Shown one piece after another: positions 34,859-44,848 of a stretch of 64,000 nt of DNA; position 1 is the first letter of the stretch; every line of letters begins with the position of its first letter. The position numbers were made by a program, and so were the translations under genes. Below the pieces are notes generated by a model. It was given only the letters and a program-made list of their open reading frames with translations, was not told where the DNA came from and ran no database searches. Source of the DNA: Faecalibacterium sp. I3-3-89 (lineage in GTDB: Bacteria > Bacillota > Clostridia > Oscillospirales > Ruminococcaceae); NCBI RefSeq assembly GCF_023347275.1, contig NZ_CP094468.1, positions 2,666,001-2,730,000 of the forward strand, written 5' to 3'.

Positions 34859-36269
34859 ATGTTCAGCTCCATCAACACCTGTTGGACGCTCGTGGGAGCG
34901 TTCCTCGTCTACTTCATGCAGGCCGGCTTCGCGCTCTGCGAGGCAGGCTTCACCCGCGCCAAGAACACCGGCAATATCCTCATGAAAAATATGATGGATT
35001 TTTGCATCGGCACGCCCTGCTACTGGCTCATCGGCTTCGGCCTGATGTTCGGCGGCACCGGCGCTCTCATCGGCGGGTTCGACCCCTTCATTCAGGGCGA
35101 TTATTCCCATCTGGGCCTCGACATCCCGCTGTGGGTGTACATCGTGTTCCAGACCGTCTTCTGCGCAACGGCCGCCACCATCGTTTCCGGTTCGATGGCT
35201 GAGCGCACCAACTTCAAAGCCTACTGCGTCTACTCCGCAGCCATCTCGCTGGTGGTCTACCCCATCTGCGGCCACTGGATGTGGGGCGGCGGCTGGCTGC
35301 AGAGCATAGGTTTCCATGACCCTGAACGGCTCTCTGGCCGGTCTGGTCGCCATCACCGCAGGCTGCGACACCGTTTCTCCCTTTGGCGCTTTCTTCATCG
35401 GCTTTGTGGCCGGCATCCTCGTGGTGCTGAGCGTCGAGTTCTTCGATAAGGTCGCAAAGATCGACGACCCCGTGGGCGCTGTCTCCGTCCACTTTGCAAA
35501 CGGCGTCTGGGGCACCATCGCCGTCGGCCTCTTCTCTGACGGCGGCAACGGCGTCGGCAAGGGCCTGTTCTACGGCGGCGGTCTGAGCCAGCTGGGTATC
35601 CAGTTGCTGGGCCTCGTCGTGGTGGATGCCTATGTCCTCGTCGTCATGTTCCTCATCTTCAAGATCATCGACAAGACCATCGGCCTCCGCGTCCCCGCTG
35701 AGGTGGAGATCGACGGTCTGGACATCCATGAGCACGGTCTGGCTTCCGCCTACGCAGGCTTCGCTATCTCCGATGCAAACTCCGCCGCCATGGTCCCCAA
35801 CGAGAACACCGACCTCGGCGAGGACGCTGCCTCCAAGGCTTCTGCCAAGCAGATCGACGCCGCCGTGCCGGTGGTGCGTGAGGCTGCGGTCATCCACGAC
35901 GGCATCTACGACACCGGTATGCACAAGGTGTCCATCATCGCCAAGCTCTCCAAGTTCGACCAGCTCAAGAGCGCCCTGAACGATCTGGGCGTCACCGGCA
36001 TGACGGTCACGCAGGTCATGGGCTGCGGCATCCAGAAGGGCACCCCCGAGAAATACCGCGGCGTGCCGGTGGACAGCACCCTGCTGCCCAAGATCAAGGT
36101 GGAGGTCATCGTCTCCAAGATCTCTGTGGACTCCGTGGTGGAGGCCGCAAAGAAGGCTCTTTACACCGGCCACATCGGCGACGGCAAGATCTTCGTCTAC
36201 AATGTGACCCGCGTGGTCAAGATCCGCACCGGCGAGGAAGACTTCGCCGCCCTGCAGGACGTGGAGTAA
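34859..36269 (+). pseudogene. amtB: Ammonium transporter-PII fusion gene with internal frame-breaking deletion
   Basis: The first part (34859-35320) encodes a normal Amt N-terminus (FMQAGFALCEAGFTRAKN, CGHWMWGGGWLQSIGFHD). The reading then jumps, in another frame, to MTLNGSLAGLVAITAGCD (35316 on), which belongs about 115 residues later in Amt proteins. The missing middle includes the twin pore histidine region. The C-terminal part (to 36269) continues through the last helices into a PII/GlnK domain (MHKVSIIAKLSKFDQLKSAL, TPEKYRGV, GDGKIFVYNVTRVVKIRTGE). Start 34859 follows GGGGAGG. The 3' fragment might still be translated from the ATG at 35316, giving a PII domain with a membrane stub. Confidence 0.85.
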
Positions 36270-36363
36270 GCGTTCTGCCCCAAACTTCATACGCTGTCCC
36301 GCCGTGAGGCATGACGATATTGTTCTCCTTTTTCCTTTTTTCTGATAATTCCAAACACAGCTC

Positions 36364-36399
36364 AAAGCCCCGCTCCTTCGCACAAGGGAGCGGGGCTTT
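36364..36399. terminator. Terminator after amtB
   Basis: 13-bp stem AAAGCCCCGCTCC / GGAGCGGGGCTTT, 10-nt loop. Confidence 0.85.
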
Positions 36400-36407
36400 G
36401 GCGTTTC

Positions 36408-36436
36408 TTGACAGCGTCCGGTCTCCGTGCTATCTT
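36408..36436 (+). promoter_or_regulatory. Promoter of the CLC gene
   Basis: TTGACA (36408-36413) and TATCTT (36431-36436), spacer 17 bp. Confidence 0.6.
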
Positions 36437-36469
36437 TGGAGGGTAGGAACAAAATACAGGAGTGTCAAT

Positions 36470-37741
36470 ATGAAAGAATTTCTGAAAAAGGAGCTTTATT
36501 CCCTTCGGGCCGTGACGGCCATTCTGGCCCGCTGGCTGCTGCTGGCCATCCCCACCGGCCTCGTCTGCGGCGCAGTGGGCACGGCGTTCCATCTTGCGGT
36601 CGAACACGTCACCGAGTGGCGGGGCGAACACGTCTGGCTGCTCTGGCTGCTGCCGCTGGCCGGCCTCGCCATCGTGGCCCTTTATAAGCTGACCGGCTGT
36701 GAGGGGATGGGCACCAACAATGTCATCCGGGCCGTCCACAGTGGTGAGAGCGTCAGCCCGCTGCTGGTGCCGGCCATCTTTCTGGGCACCGTGCTCACCC
36801 ACCTCTGCGGCGGCTCGGCCGGCCGTGAGGGCGCGGCGCTCCAGATGGGCGGCAGCATCGGCTACAACATCGCCAAGCTCTTCCGCTTCTCCGACCATGA
36901 CCGCCGCACGGCCACGGCCTGCGGCATGGCGGCGTTCTTCTCGGCACTGTTCGGCACGCCGCTGGCGGCGACCCTCTTCGGCATCATGGTGGAGGACGTG
37001 GGCCTTGCGTTCTCGGTGGCCTTTGTGCCCGGCTTCGCCGCTGCCCTCATCGCCTACGGCGTCTCGCTGGCCTGCGGCATCGCCCCCACCCACTTCGGGC
37101 TGACCGCACCGGCCCTCTCCATCGACACGGCCCTTCTGGCGGCGGTGCTGGGCGCAGCCTGTGCGCTGGTATCCCGGGGGTTCTGCTGGCTCCTCCACAC
37201 GATGGAGCACGAAATGCCCCGCCGTCTGCCCAACCCGTGGGTGCGGGCCGTCGTGGGCGGCGTAGCAGTGGTGGCCCTGTCCTACCTGATGGGGGTGGGG
37301 CGGTACAACGGCGCGGGCATGGGCGTCATCACCGCCGCCATCGAGCAGGGGCAGGCCCTGCCGTGGGACTTTCTCTGCAAGATACTGCTGACGGCCCTGA
37401 CCCTCTCGGCAGGCTTCAAGGGCGGTGAGGTCGTGCCCAGCTTCTACATCGGCGCGACCTTCGGCTGCGTGTTCGGCCCGCTGCTGGGCCTGCCCGCCGG
37501 GTTTGCGGCGGCGGTCGGCCTCATCTCGGTCTTCTGCGGCGCGACCAACACCCTCATCCCCTCCATCCTGCTGGCCTATGAGCTGTTCGGCGGGGCAGGC
37601 CTCGAGCTGATCGCGCTGGGCTGCGGCGTCTGCTATATGCTCTCGGGCACCCACGGGCTCTACAGCAGCCAGCTCTTCGTCACTGAGAAGCTGCTGTCGG
37701 AGTATACCGCCAACTGGGGAGAGCGGCTTCGCCATCATTGA
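36470..37741 (+). CDS. CLC-family anion channel/antiporter
   Basis: 423 residues, about ten to twelve membrane helices. CLC signatures: GCEGMGTNNV (position of the first anion loop, with Met after Gly), GGSAGREGAALQMGGSIG (gating-Glu loop) and GGEVVPSFYIGATFG. The Met in the first loop recalls the fluoride-exporting CLC-F branch, but I see no fluoride riboswitch upstream, so the ion is uncertain. Start 36470 follows AGGAG. Confidence 0.88.
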   Translation: MKEFLKKELYSLRAVTAILARWLLLAIPTGLVCGAVGTAFHLAVEHVTEWRGEHVWLLWLLPLAGLAIVALYKLTGCEGMGTNNVIRAVHSGESVSPLLVPAIFLGTVLTHLCGGSAGREGAALQMGGSIGYNIAKLFRFSDHDRRTATACGMAAFFSALFGTPLAATLFGIMVEDVGLAFSVAFVPGFAAALIAYGVSLACGIAPTHFGLTAPALSIDTALLAAVLGAACALVSRGFCWLLHTMEHEMPRRLPNPWVRAVVGGVAVVALSYLMGVGRYNGAGMGVITAAIEQGQALPWDFLCKILLTALTLSAGFKGGEVVPSFYIGATFGCVFGPLLGLPAGFAAAVGLISVFCGATNTLIPSILLAYELFGGAGLELIALGCGVCYMLSGTHGLYSSQLFVTEKLLSEYTANWGERLRHH

Positions 37742-37768
37742 CCTCTTTCATTTTCCAGCGATGAGGCC

Positions 37769-37797
37769 TTGATTTTTTCTGCGCTCCGTGCTACAAT
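37769..37797 (+). promoter_or_regulatory. thrS promoter
   Basis: TTGATT (37769-37774) and TACAAT (37792-37797), spacer 17 bp. Confidence 0.65.
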
Positions 37798-37802
37798 TAC
37801 TC

Positions 37803-38136
37803 GTAGTTTCATCCTGTGATGCACACAGCGTGCGGCGTTTCTGCCGCCGGTGCGTCAAAATCAAATGTCCTAAAACGATGATGCGGACAAACCGAGGTCC
37901 CGTTTCTTCATGCCGCAGAGAGGGCTGCCGTTCCGACGGACGCGCTGCAAGCAGCCTGCCATGTGCCGGACTTCTACCACCGCAGAGTGCAGAGGTGAAC
38001 CTCTGCCGGGTGCGCCCGTTACAGCACAGCGAGTGGCGTGCAGCAGCACGCAATTCGGGTGGAACCGTGGAACGCAGTTGAGTCTTTCAAAGGCGCTTCA
38101 TCCCGTAGAGCATATACGGGGTGAAGCGTCTTTTTT
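37803..38136 (+). promoter_or_regulatory. T-box riboswitch (threonine)
   Basis: The T-box sequence CGGGTGGAACC (38056-38066) is followed by a terminator, GGCGCTTCATCCCGTA / TACGGGGTGAAGCGTC (38092-38130) and TTTTTT. In Stem I, GCGG (37883) can pair with CCGC (37980), placing ACC (37976-37978), a threonine codon, in the specifier position. Uncharged tRNA-Thr would permit read-through into thrS. Confidence 0.88.
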
Positions 38137-38179
38137 GTCGTGCCCAAACGCATTTTTCATCTCAAAAAGGAGCAATATC

Positions 38180-39964
38180 ATGAAGATCATCTATAAGGAC
38201 GGTCATGTGGACGAGTGCCCGCAGGATCAGGAACTGCACGTTATCCGTCACACCGCAGCCCATGTCATGGCACAGGCCATCAAGCGCCTCTACCCCGAGG
38301 CTGACTTTGCCTTCGGCCCCGCCACCGAGAACGGCTTTTACTACGACGTTGACCTCGGCGACACCAAGCTGACCGACGAAGACCTCGCCAGCATCGAGAA
38401 GGAGATGCGCAAGATCACCAAGGAGAATCTGGCCATCAAGCCCTTCATCCTGCCCCGCGCCGAGGCCGTCAAGCTGATGGAGGAGCGCCACGAGAACTAC
38501 AAGATCGAGCATATGGCCGATCTGGCTGACGAGACCGAGTTCAGCTTCTTCCAGCAGGGCGAATATGTCGATATGTGCATCGGACCCCACCTGACCTACA
38601 CCAAGGCTCTGAAGGCCTTCAAGATCACCCAGCAGTCCGGTGCATACTGGAAGAACGACAAGGAAAACAAGATGCTGACCCGCATCAACGGCGTGGCTTT
38701 CCGTAATCAGGAAGAGCTGGACGCTTGGGAGAAGGAGCAGCAGGAGGCCCGTGAGCGCGACCACCGCAAGATCGGCAAGGAGATGGGCCTGTTCATGACC
38801 GACGACCTCGTGGGCCGCGGCCTGCCCATGTTCCTGCCCGCAGGCTACACCGTCTGGCAGGAGCTGGAGAACTATATCAAGGAGAAGGAGCGTGCCCGCG
38901 GCTACCTGCACGTCATGACCCCCTGCATCGGCACCGTGAACCTCTACAAGACCTCCGGCCACTGGGATCACTACCGCGAGAATATGTTCCCCGCCATGGA
39001 GATGGAGGGTGAGAGCTATGTCCTGCGCCCGATGAACTGCCCCCACCACATGATGATCTACGCCAACCGTCCCCACTCCTACCGCGACCTGCCCATGCGC
39101 ATCGGCGAGATCGCACACGACTTCCGCTATGAGTCCTCCGGCACCCTGAAGGGCATCGAGCGCGGCCGTCACTTCTGCCAGAACGACGCCCACCTGTTCT
39201 GCACCCCCGAGCAGATCAAGAGCGAGGTCGCCGACGTCTGCAACCTCATCTTTGAGACCTACAAGGACTTCAACATCACCGACTACCGCTGCGTGCTGAG
39301 CCTGCGCGACCCCGCCGACAAGAAGAAGTACCATGACGACGACGCCATGTGGAACCACGCCGAGAACGCTCTGCGCGAGGTTCTGACCGAGCTGGGCATC
39401 CACTTCACCGAGGAGATCGGCGAGGCCGCCTTCTACGGCCCGAAGCTGGACGTCAACGTCAAGCCCGCCGTCGGCGCAGAGTACACCCTGTCCACCTGCC
39501 AGCTGGACTTCTGCCTGCCCGCCAAGTTCCACCTGACCTATGTGGACAAGGACGGCACCGAGAAGACCCCCGTGGTCCTGCACCGCGCAATTCTGGGTTC
39601 TCTCGACCGTTTCATGGCCTACCTCATCGAGGAGACCAAAGGCAAGTTCCCCACCTGGCTGGCTCCCGTGCAGGTCAAGGTCCTGCCCGTCTCCGAGAAG
39701 ACCCTCGAGTACGCCGAGGCCATCACCGAGAAGCTGGTGGAAGCCGGTGTCCGCGTGGCTCTGGACGACGACAACCAGAAGATCGGCTACAAGATCCGCG
39801 CCGCACAGCAGGTGGATCGCGTGCCTTATATGCTGGTGCTGGGCGCCAAGGAAGCCGAGGCCGGCAACGTCTCCGTCCGTGACCGCAAGGGCGAGACCAC
39901 CACGATGGAAGTGGATGAGTTCATCGCAAAGGTCACTGCCGAGATCAAGAACCGCAGCCTGTAA
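38180..39964 (+). CDS. thrS: Threonyl-tRNA synthetase lacking most of the TGS domain
   Basis: 594 residues. Editing domain (RHTAAHVMAQAIKRLYP, the HxxxH and Cys zinc ligands in YVDMCIGPH), class II catalytic core (MNCPHHMMIY, RIGEIAHDFRYESSG, HRAILGSLDRFMAYLIEE) and anticodon domain are complete. The N-terminus goes from a single strand (MKIIYKDGHVDECPQDQE) straight into the editing domain, so the usual ~60-residue TGS domain is mostly absent. RBS AAGGAG. Controlled by the T-box upstream. Confidence 0.95.
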   Translation: MKIIYKDGHVDECPQDQELHVIRHTAAHVMAQAIKRLYPEADFAFGPATENGFYYDVDLGDTKLTDEDLASIEKEMRKITKENLAIKPFILPRAEAVKLMEERHENYKIEHMADLADETEFSFFQQGEYVDMCIGPHLTYTKALKAFKITQQSGAYWKNDKENKMLTRINGVAFRNQEELDAWEKEQQEARERDHRKIGKEMGLFMTDDLVGRGLPMFLPAGYTVWQELENYIKEKERARGYLHVMTPCIGTVNLYKTSGHWDHYRENMFPAMEMEGESYVLRPMNCPHHMMIYANRPHSYRDLPMRIGEIAHDFRYESSGTLKGIERGRHFCQNDAHLFCTPEQIKSEVADVCNLIFETYKDFNITDYRCVLSLRDPADKKKYHDDDAMWNHAENALREVLTELGIHFTEEIGEAAFYGPKLDVNVKPAVGAEYTLSTCQLDFCLPAKFHLTYVDKDGTEKTPVVLHRAILGSLDRFMAYLIEETKGKFPTWLAPVQVKVLPVSEKTLEYAEAITEKLVEAGVRVALDDDNQKIGYKIRAAQQVDRVPYMLVLGAKEAEAGNVSVRDRKGETTTMEVDEFIAKVTAEIKNRSL

Positions 39965-39981
39965 GCTGTAATACGAACTGC

Positions 39982-40024
39982 AAAAAATCCCCTCAGCCGT
40001 TGGCTTAACAGTGATAAGGAACTA
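39982..40024. other. Left junction of the 19.2 kb element (left half of split terminator plus terminal repeat)
   Basis: AAAAAATCCCCTCAGCC (39982-39998) is one arm of a terminator whose other arm is at 59211-59226. The element's terminal repeat is 40002-40024, inverted at 59185-59207 with 20 of 23 bases identical. GCC(G/T)TTGGCT (39996-40005; 59205-59214) is common to both junctions. The left end also forms an imperfect hairpin with 40030-40053. Confidence 0.8.
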
Positions 40025-40071
40025 ATTTACTTATCAACTGTTAGCTGACGGTTTCCGGGGTGCATACGGAC

Positions 40072-40112
40072 AAATCCCGTCTGATTTCTAACAGGATGTC
40101 AGACGGGATTTT
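40072..40112. terminator. Terminator-like hairpin
   Basis: AAATCCCGTCTGA / TCAGACGGGATTTT, 14-nt loop, just inside the element's left end; it may insulate element genes from thrS read-through. Confidence 0.75.
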
Positions 40113-40144
40113 CGCTTTATATTACGAATTATGGAGGACATACC

Positions 40145-40393
40145 ATGAAAACCTTAATATCTTGTGCCTACAATATGGATAATTGCTGTGTGGAAGTGAA
40201 ATTCAGCGACGGCAGTATGATTGCGATTGACACTATCGCCGTTGAGAACGAGATTGCTGACAATATGTATCAGCGGTCAGAGCTGGATTATTTGATCTAC
40301 AACGCTCCTTTGGAGTATGCAGACCTTATCTTGAACGGCGATCCCGAAACCTATTTGAAAACTGTAACAGAATACAAGCCTTGGGATAGCTGA
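40145..40393 (+). CDS. DUF6061-family small protein
   Basis: 82 residues, MKTLISCAYNMDNCCVEVKF...YNAPLEYADLILNGDPETYL, resembling the DUF6061 family common on Firmicutes mobile elements; function unknown. RBS TGGAGG. Codon choice is more AT-rich than in thrS, as expected for element cargo. Followed by a GCCCGCAGGA/TCCTGCGGGC terminator (40403-40432). Confidence 0.75.
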   Translation: MKTLISCAYNMDNCCVEVKFSDGSMIAIDTIAVENEIADNMYQRSELDYLIYNAPLEYADLILNGDPETYLKTVTEYKPWDS

Positions 40394-40402
40394 CAACACG
40401 CT

Positions 40403-40432
40403 GCCCGCAGGAGAAAATCCTGCGGGCGTTTT
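40403..40432 (+). terminator. Terminator after DUF6061 gene
   Basis: GCCCGCAGGA / TCCTGCGGGC followed by GTTTTTG. Confidence 0.85.
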
Positions 40433-40435
40433 TGT

Positions 40436-41143
40436 ATCCTGAAAACCACTCGCTGGGCGAGTGGTTCAAAAGAGGCTGCTGCCGATGAGGAAAAATAAAA
40501 CTCCCTCTGTTATAGTAGAGATGCGGTCTGGCAACTGCAAACTACAAAACAAAGGGAGGTCACTCAAGAATGAATGACACAAACAGTTTAGCGCATACGA
40601 AGTGGAATTGCAAATACCACATCGTATTTGCGCCGAAATATCGGCGCAAAGTATTCTTCGGCGAAAAACGCAGAGAGATAGGAAAAATCCTGCGGCAGTT
40701 GTGCGAATGGAAAAAGGTGGCGATTGTAGAAGCGGAGGTGTGTCCAGATCACATACATATGCTTCTTGAGATCCCACCCAAAATCGCGGTTTCGAGCTTT
40801 GTGGGATACCTAAAAGGCAAAAGCTCACTGATGATTTACGAGCAATTCCCAAATCTGAAGTACAAGTATAGAAACCGCGAATTTTGGTGTCGGGGATACT
40901 ATGTAGACACCGTAGGAAAGAATGCAAAGAAAATAGAGGAGTACATCCGAAATCAGTTAGAGGAAGATAGGATGGGCGAACAGCTGACGATGGGAAACTT
41001 CTAAGCCCGTTTACGGGCAGCTGGTAACAAGCCCCATGCAGATGTCAGACCGTACCAACGCCGCATGAGGCGTGGCTGGTAACATAGGGCTTCGCCCGCA
41101 TAAGAAATACCCCCGGCTAAGCCGGGGGATATTTTTTCTGTTT
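40436..41143 (+). mobile_element. IS200-type insertion sequence
   Basis: Single HUH transposase gene flanked by subterminal hairpins instead of inverted repeats: AACCACTCGC/CGAGTGGTT at 40442-40464 and CCCCCGGCTAAGCCGGGGG near 41110-41128. No tnpB. Exact ends are not determinable by eye. Confidence 0.75.
40570..41004 (+). CDS. tnpA: IS200/IS605-family Y1 transposase TnpA
   Basis: 144 residues. WNCKYHIVFAPKYRRKVF is the family's N-terminal motif, CPDHIHMLLEIPP gives the HUH metal-binding pair, and WCRGYYVDTVG holds the catalytic Tyr. Full length and apparently intact. RBS GGGAGG. It cuts and joins single-stranded DNA at the flanking hairpins ('peel and paste'). Confidence 0.95.
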   Translation: MNDTNSLAHTKWNCKYHIVFAPKYRRKVFFGEKRREIGKILRQLCEWKKVAIVEAEVCPDHIHMLLEIPPKIAVSSFVGYLKGKSSLMIYEQFPNLKYKYRNREFWCRGYYVDTVGKNAKKIEEYIRNQLEEDRMGEQLTMGNF

Positions 41144-41146
41144 ATA

Positions 41147-42172
41147 TTATTTCCCTCCGTTGGATCTCAATTTAGGAAAGAAGATGACAATCTTGAAGCC
41201 CTTTCCCCACTGGGAAGCTGCTTCCAGATGAAGATTTAGATCGTCGGCCATCTTCTTAACCAGGTAAAGTCCCATACCGGTAGCCTTCTTTCTGCTGTCA
41301 GTAGAATCCCCGGTAAAGCCCTTTTGAAAAATGTACGGCAGATTATATTTTTTTACGCCAATGCCGTTATCTTCAACAGAAAGGATATCTGCGGTCTCCG
41401 AATGTATCACGGAAATTGTAAGCATGGGACTATCGCTGCTATATTTGATGGCATTGCTAACGATTTGTCCCAACATAAACTGAAGTCCTCTACGGTCTGT
41501 ATAGACTGTTTCAGATTGCAGTTTGTTGAGAATGACAAACTGCTTCTCTTCAAGAAGTGGGGCATAGTCCTCCAGAACTTCACCCAAGCAGTCATTCAAA
41601 TTGACATCCTCAAATCGGTAATCCTTTGTACTGCTCTTCAACCGGGCATAGTACAGCATCTGCGTGACATCCTCCTGAAGCTGACTGCGGACATAATCCA
41701 GCTTTGCTTGCAGGGAAGGAGAGATTTCATCGTTCCGGTTATCCAAGAGCATGGTCAGCAACGATAGGGGCGTTTTCGCTTCATGTGCCCAGCCCTCCAC
41801 ATATTCTTCATAGTCCTGTAGGGCATCTGCCATACTGTTACTCTCAGTTTTGTGTTCCTGTAAAACTGATGCCAGAAGCCGGATAGATTCTCCTTCTTCC
41901 CGGCTGATGGCACTGAGCAGCCGTTCCTCGTTGCAGATGGTAGGATCACTGAGGAAATCCCGGAACAGTTCTCGGCGGGTAGTCTCCCGCTTGTTTAGTA
42001 CAAACAGAATCGCTGAAAACAAAAGGAGGCTTGTCAGAACTACTAACCCAATCAAGGGTTGAAATGCCTGAATGTCAGAAATCCAAAGAATGATAGCACA
42101 AAAGCAATCCACGCCCAACAGCAACAATAGCCAGGGGTAGTATCGCTCTGTTATGCGCCAAAGCTGCTTCAT
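41147..42172 (-). CDS. BceS-like intramembrane-sensing histidine kinase
   Basis: 341 residues. Two N-terminal membrane helices (~residues 12-60) with almost no extracellular loop, a short linker, H-box (EGWAHEAKTPLSLLTML), and HATPase boxes (NAIKYSSD, GMGLYLVKKMAD). This is the build of kinases that sense cell-envelope peptides through a partner BceAB transporter. Overlaps the regulator gene by 4 bases. Its partner permease gene is split by the nested element. Confidence 0.9.
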   Translation of the reverse strand: MKQLWRITERYYPWLLLLLGVDCFCAIILWISDIQAFQPLIGLVVLTSLLLFSAILFVLNKRETTRRELFRDFLSDPTICNEERLLSAISREEGESIRLLASVLQEHKTESNSMADALQDYEEYVEGWAHEAKTPLSLLTMLLDNRNDEISPSLQAKLDYVRSQLQEDVTQMLYYARLKSSTKDYRFEDVNLNDCLGEVLEDYAPLLEEKQFVILNKLQSETVYTDRRGLQFMLGQIVSNAIKYSSDSPMLTISVIHSETADILSVEDNGIGVKKYNLPYIFQKGFTGDSTDSRKKATGMGLYLVKKMADDLNLHLEAASQWGKGFKIVIFFPKLRSNGGK

Positions 42173-42846
42173 GGAGCCACCCCCGTTTCCAGACGATAGC
42201 CCATCCCACGAACCGCAACGATTCGCTGCTTCATCTCAAGACCGGACATCGTCTTTTTCAGCCTGGTCAGATTAACCTGCAAGGCATTTTCGTCTATGTA
42301 TTCCGTGGTTCCCCATAGTGCTATGCAAAGTTGCTCCGTCGTGACCAGAGCATCGCCGCCGGACAAAAGAGCAACCAACAGTTTTCCCTGATTTTTTGGA
42401 AGCACGACAGAGGTATTATGAATATAAAGCGTGTAGGTCTGCTGGTCTAACAGGAAATCTGGTCCCTCTATGAGATTGGTACGGCCTTCATACCTTTTGA
42501 GAATATTGGATACCCTGGCAAGAAGCCGGTCTTTTCTGCACGGCTTCGTCAAATATTCATCGGCACCCAAGTGGAACGCTTGCAGTTCATCCTTTACCTG
42601 ATCTCTGGAAGTTAGTACCAGGACGGGGATAGCGGTTTTATTCTTTAGTTCCTGGCAGATTTGAAAGCCACTGATCTCCGGCAAATTCAGGTCTAAGATC
42701 ACAAGGTCAGGACGGAGGGCTGCCAGGAGCCGAGCGGCATCTTCAAACTCGGTGATTGCCTCCGCAAGATACCCGTCCTTTTGGAGCATATTGCAGAGTT
42801 CTTCCCGCATATAGACTTCATCTTCCACAACAGCAATTCTTTTCAC
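42169..42846 (-). CDS. BceR-like response regulator
   Basis: 225 residues: receiver (VVEDE pocket, LVILDLNLPEISG, VLTSRD, EYLTKPC) and a winged-helix DNA-binding domain ending IVAVRGMGYRLE. The GTG at 42846 (VKRIAVVEDE) is the likely start, with GAAGGAGGTG upstream. It follows the permease fragment by 19 bases. Its target is probably the palindrome at 49339-49355. Confidence 0.9.
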   Translation of the reverse strand: MKRIAVVEDEVYMREELCNMLQKDGYLAEAITEFEDAARLLAALRPDLVILDLNLPEISGFQICQELKNKTAIPVLVLTSRDQVKDELQAFHLGADEYLTKPCRKDRLLARVSNILKRYEGRTNLIEGPDFLLDQQTYTLYIHNTSVVLPKNQGKLLVALLSGGDALVTTEQLCIALWGTTEYIDENALQVNLTRLKKTMSGLEMKQRIVAVRGMGYRLETGVAP

Positions 42847-42865
42847 GACAGCACCTCCTTCCAAA

Positions 42866-44777
42866 TTATTCTTCTCTCTGCGGCTGCATCAGTGTCAGCA
42901 AATACCGATCACTGGAGTGCTTGACCACTCTCATATAAATATATTCTATCACGCAAAGCAGCAAAATCATAGTAGCAGATACAAGCAGCATTTCAGGCAC
43001 TGTCCCACGGGTTCGGGACGAGAGTATCCCTGTAAACAACGCTCTGACTCCAAACAGACTGCTGACAGCTGCAACCAATACAGGAAGTCCCATAAACCAC
43101 GCAATCTGCTTTCCGGCAGACTGGCAAAGGCTTTCGTAAGTGGCTCCCAGGCGGATCAGGGTCTGGTATCTACGCCCGGTTTTCTGCTGGCTCATCAGGA
43201 ACTGAACACCCACAATGGTGTTGGCAACCACCAAGAACACAATCGCCAGATAGAGGGTAATATAGATGGATGCTACGGTGTAGAAAAGCTGGCGGCCCAT
43301 ATTCTGAAGATAGCTTTCATATTCGATACCTATTTTGTCCAGCTTCTCGTTCAGATCGGAATAGGCAGTCATAAGGCTATTTCCATTCAGAGCTTGCTCA
43401 CTGAGCACCGCATTGACATAGGTATCATACATTCCCTGACTATAATATAGGAATGCTTCATCCGGAAGAATCAATGCAAAGGACAAGGTTATAGAACGGT
43501 CCGTGACCAAATTCACAGACTGAACCTCTCCTGTAAGATGAATCGGACTACCATCCAGTTCCACCTTGGGCTGCCCGGCCAATACTTGGTTCAGCATTGC
43601 GGTACGGCTTGCCGTAGTAAACTCTGTATCAATATAGACAGTGGCCTCCTTTTCGCCTAATTGGAGAGCCGGATTGCCGGACAATTCCAACAAACGATTA
43701 TAGTCCGATAAACAAATCAAATATGGGTATGTGGCATAACCAAGATTGTTCAGAAGGACATCCCGGTCTTCCGACTGGGGCAGGCTCCGAAGAGAGTCCA
43801 TAACAGCGTCCATGCTGTAGGCATTATCATAATCTTCTGTGGTGCGAATACGCCCAACCCTCATTTCAAAAAGCTCTGAAAATTGATTTTCCAAACTGTT
43901 TTCTTTCAGGACTGCCTTTATATTCGGAAGAACCTGCGATGAATCTTCTGCAGTATGATCTTCAAAAGTATAGTCGATTACATGGCCAGAAGACAGGCTA
44001 TTCGTTCCTGCAATTCCTACGCCCGCACCAAAACAACACAGCGCCGCCAGAATCAGCAGGGAGCTGATGGCCATGGAGTTTGACTGATGAATGACATTCT
44101 CCTGAATCTGCCGGAAGGTAAATACATGAAGCTGCTTATTTCCTTTTCCTTTCTTAACAATCAAAGCAATCAGCGCACGCATCCCATAGAAAAGCAGCAT
44201 CGTACCAACTATGCCCAACAGCAAAGTCAGTCCCATCATACTTACCTTTGTCCATGCAATTCCCTGAATCGCCATGTAGTAAGCCACTGCCAACATCACA
44301 CTTCCGCATATAGCAGCCAGTCCATAGATAACAGATGGCATTTGCTTTTTGGGGCGGTTCGTTGGCTGGGATAGCAAAGTACCGATCTCCTGGCGGCTGA
44401 TTCGTCCACTCAAAATCAGAAGTGCCGTCAGCTTAATTGCCAGAAATCCTGCCAGCGTCCATTCAATCGCAGACCAGGATAAAGAAAACTGATGACCGAT
44501 GATCCCCATGCCTACCAGCTTGGCGGTGACAAGACTGACAATTTCTGAAAGCACCACAGCCACAGGTAAGCCTATGAGCATGGCAAGAATACTGGTCAGG
44601 CAATCTTCCGCCAGAAGCATACCAAACAGTTTACTTCTACGCATCCCCAACATTAGATAAACACCAAGCTCATGCCGTCTGCGCTCGAACTGATACTTGC
44701 AGGCAAAATAGATCAAAAAGAACAGAATACCGAGGGTCATTCCATAAAACGCAGGAATCAGAAGCAGGAGTTTGTCA
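42866..44777 (-). pseudogene. BceB-like permease, C-terminal part (cut by nested element)
   Basis: About 637 codons encoding a FtsX-type permease: a 'VDKLLLLIPAFYGMTLGIL' helix, CKYQFERRRHELGVYLMLGM, a large extracellular domain (~residues 300-510) and C-terminal helices. Its first ~53 codons are 3.6 kb away at 48367-48524. Joining GAGAGTGACGC-AGT to TGACAAACTC restores one frame (ESDAVDKL). An ATG just inside the element (44794) keeps this part open, but no RBS precedes it. Confidence 0.9.
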
Positions 44778-44848
44778 ACTAGCAGAGTTCCCATAAAACA
44801 GTATTTGCAAAAATTCCCACAATGGGGGAAGATTTGGCGTGACTTCGG

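Noticed and set aside
36290-36470. Fluoride riboswitch upstream of the CLC gene
   Set aside because: Looked for because of the Met in the anion loop, but the leader shows only a terminator and promoter.
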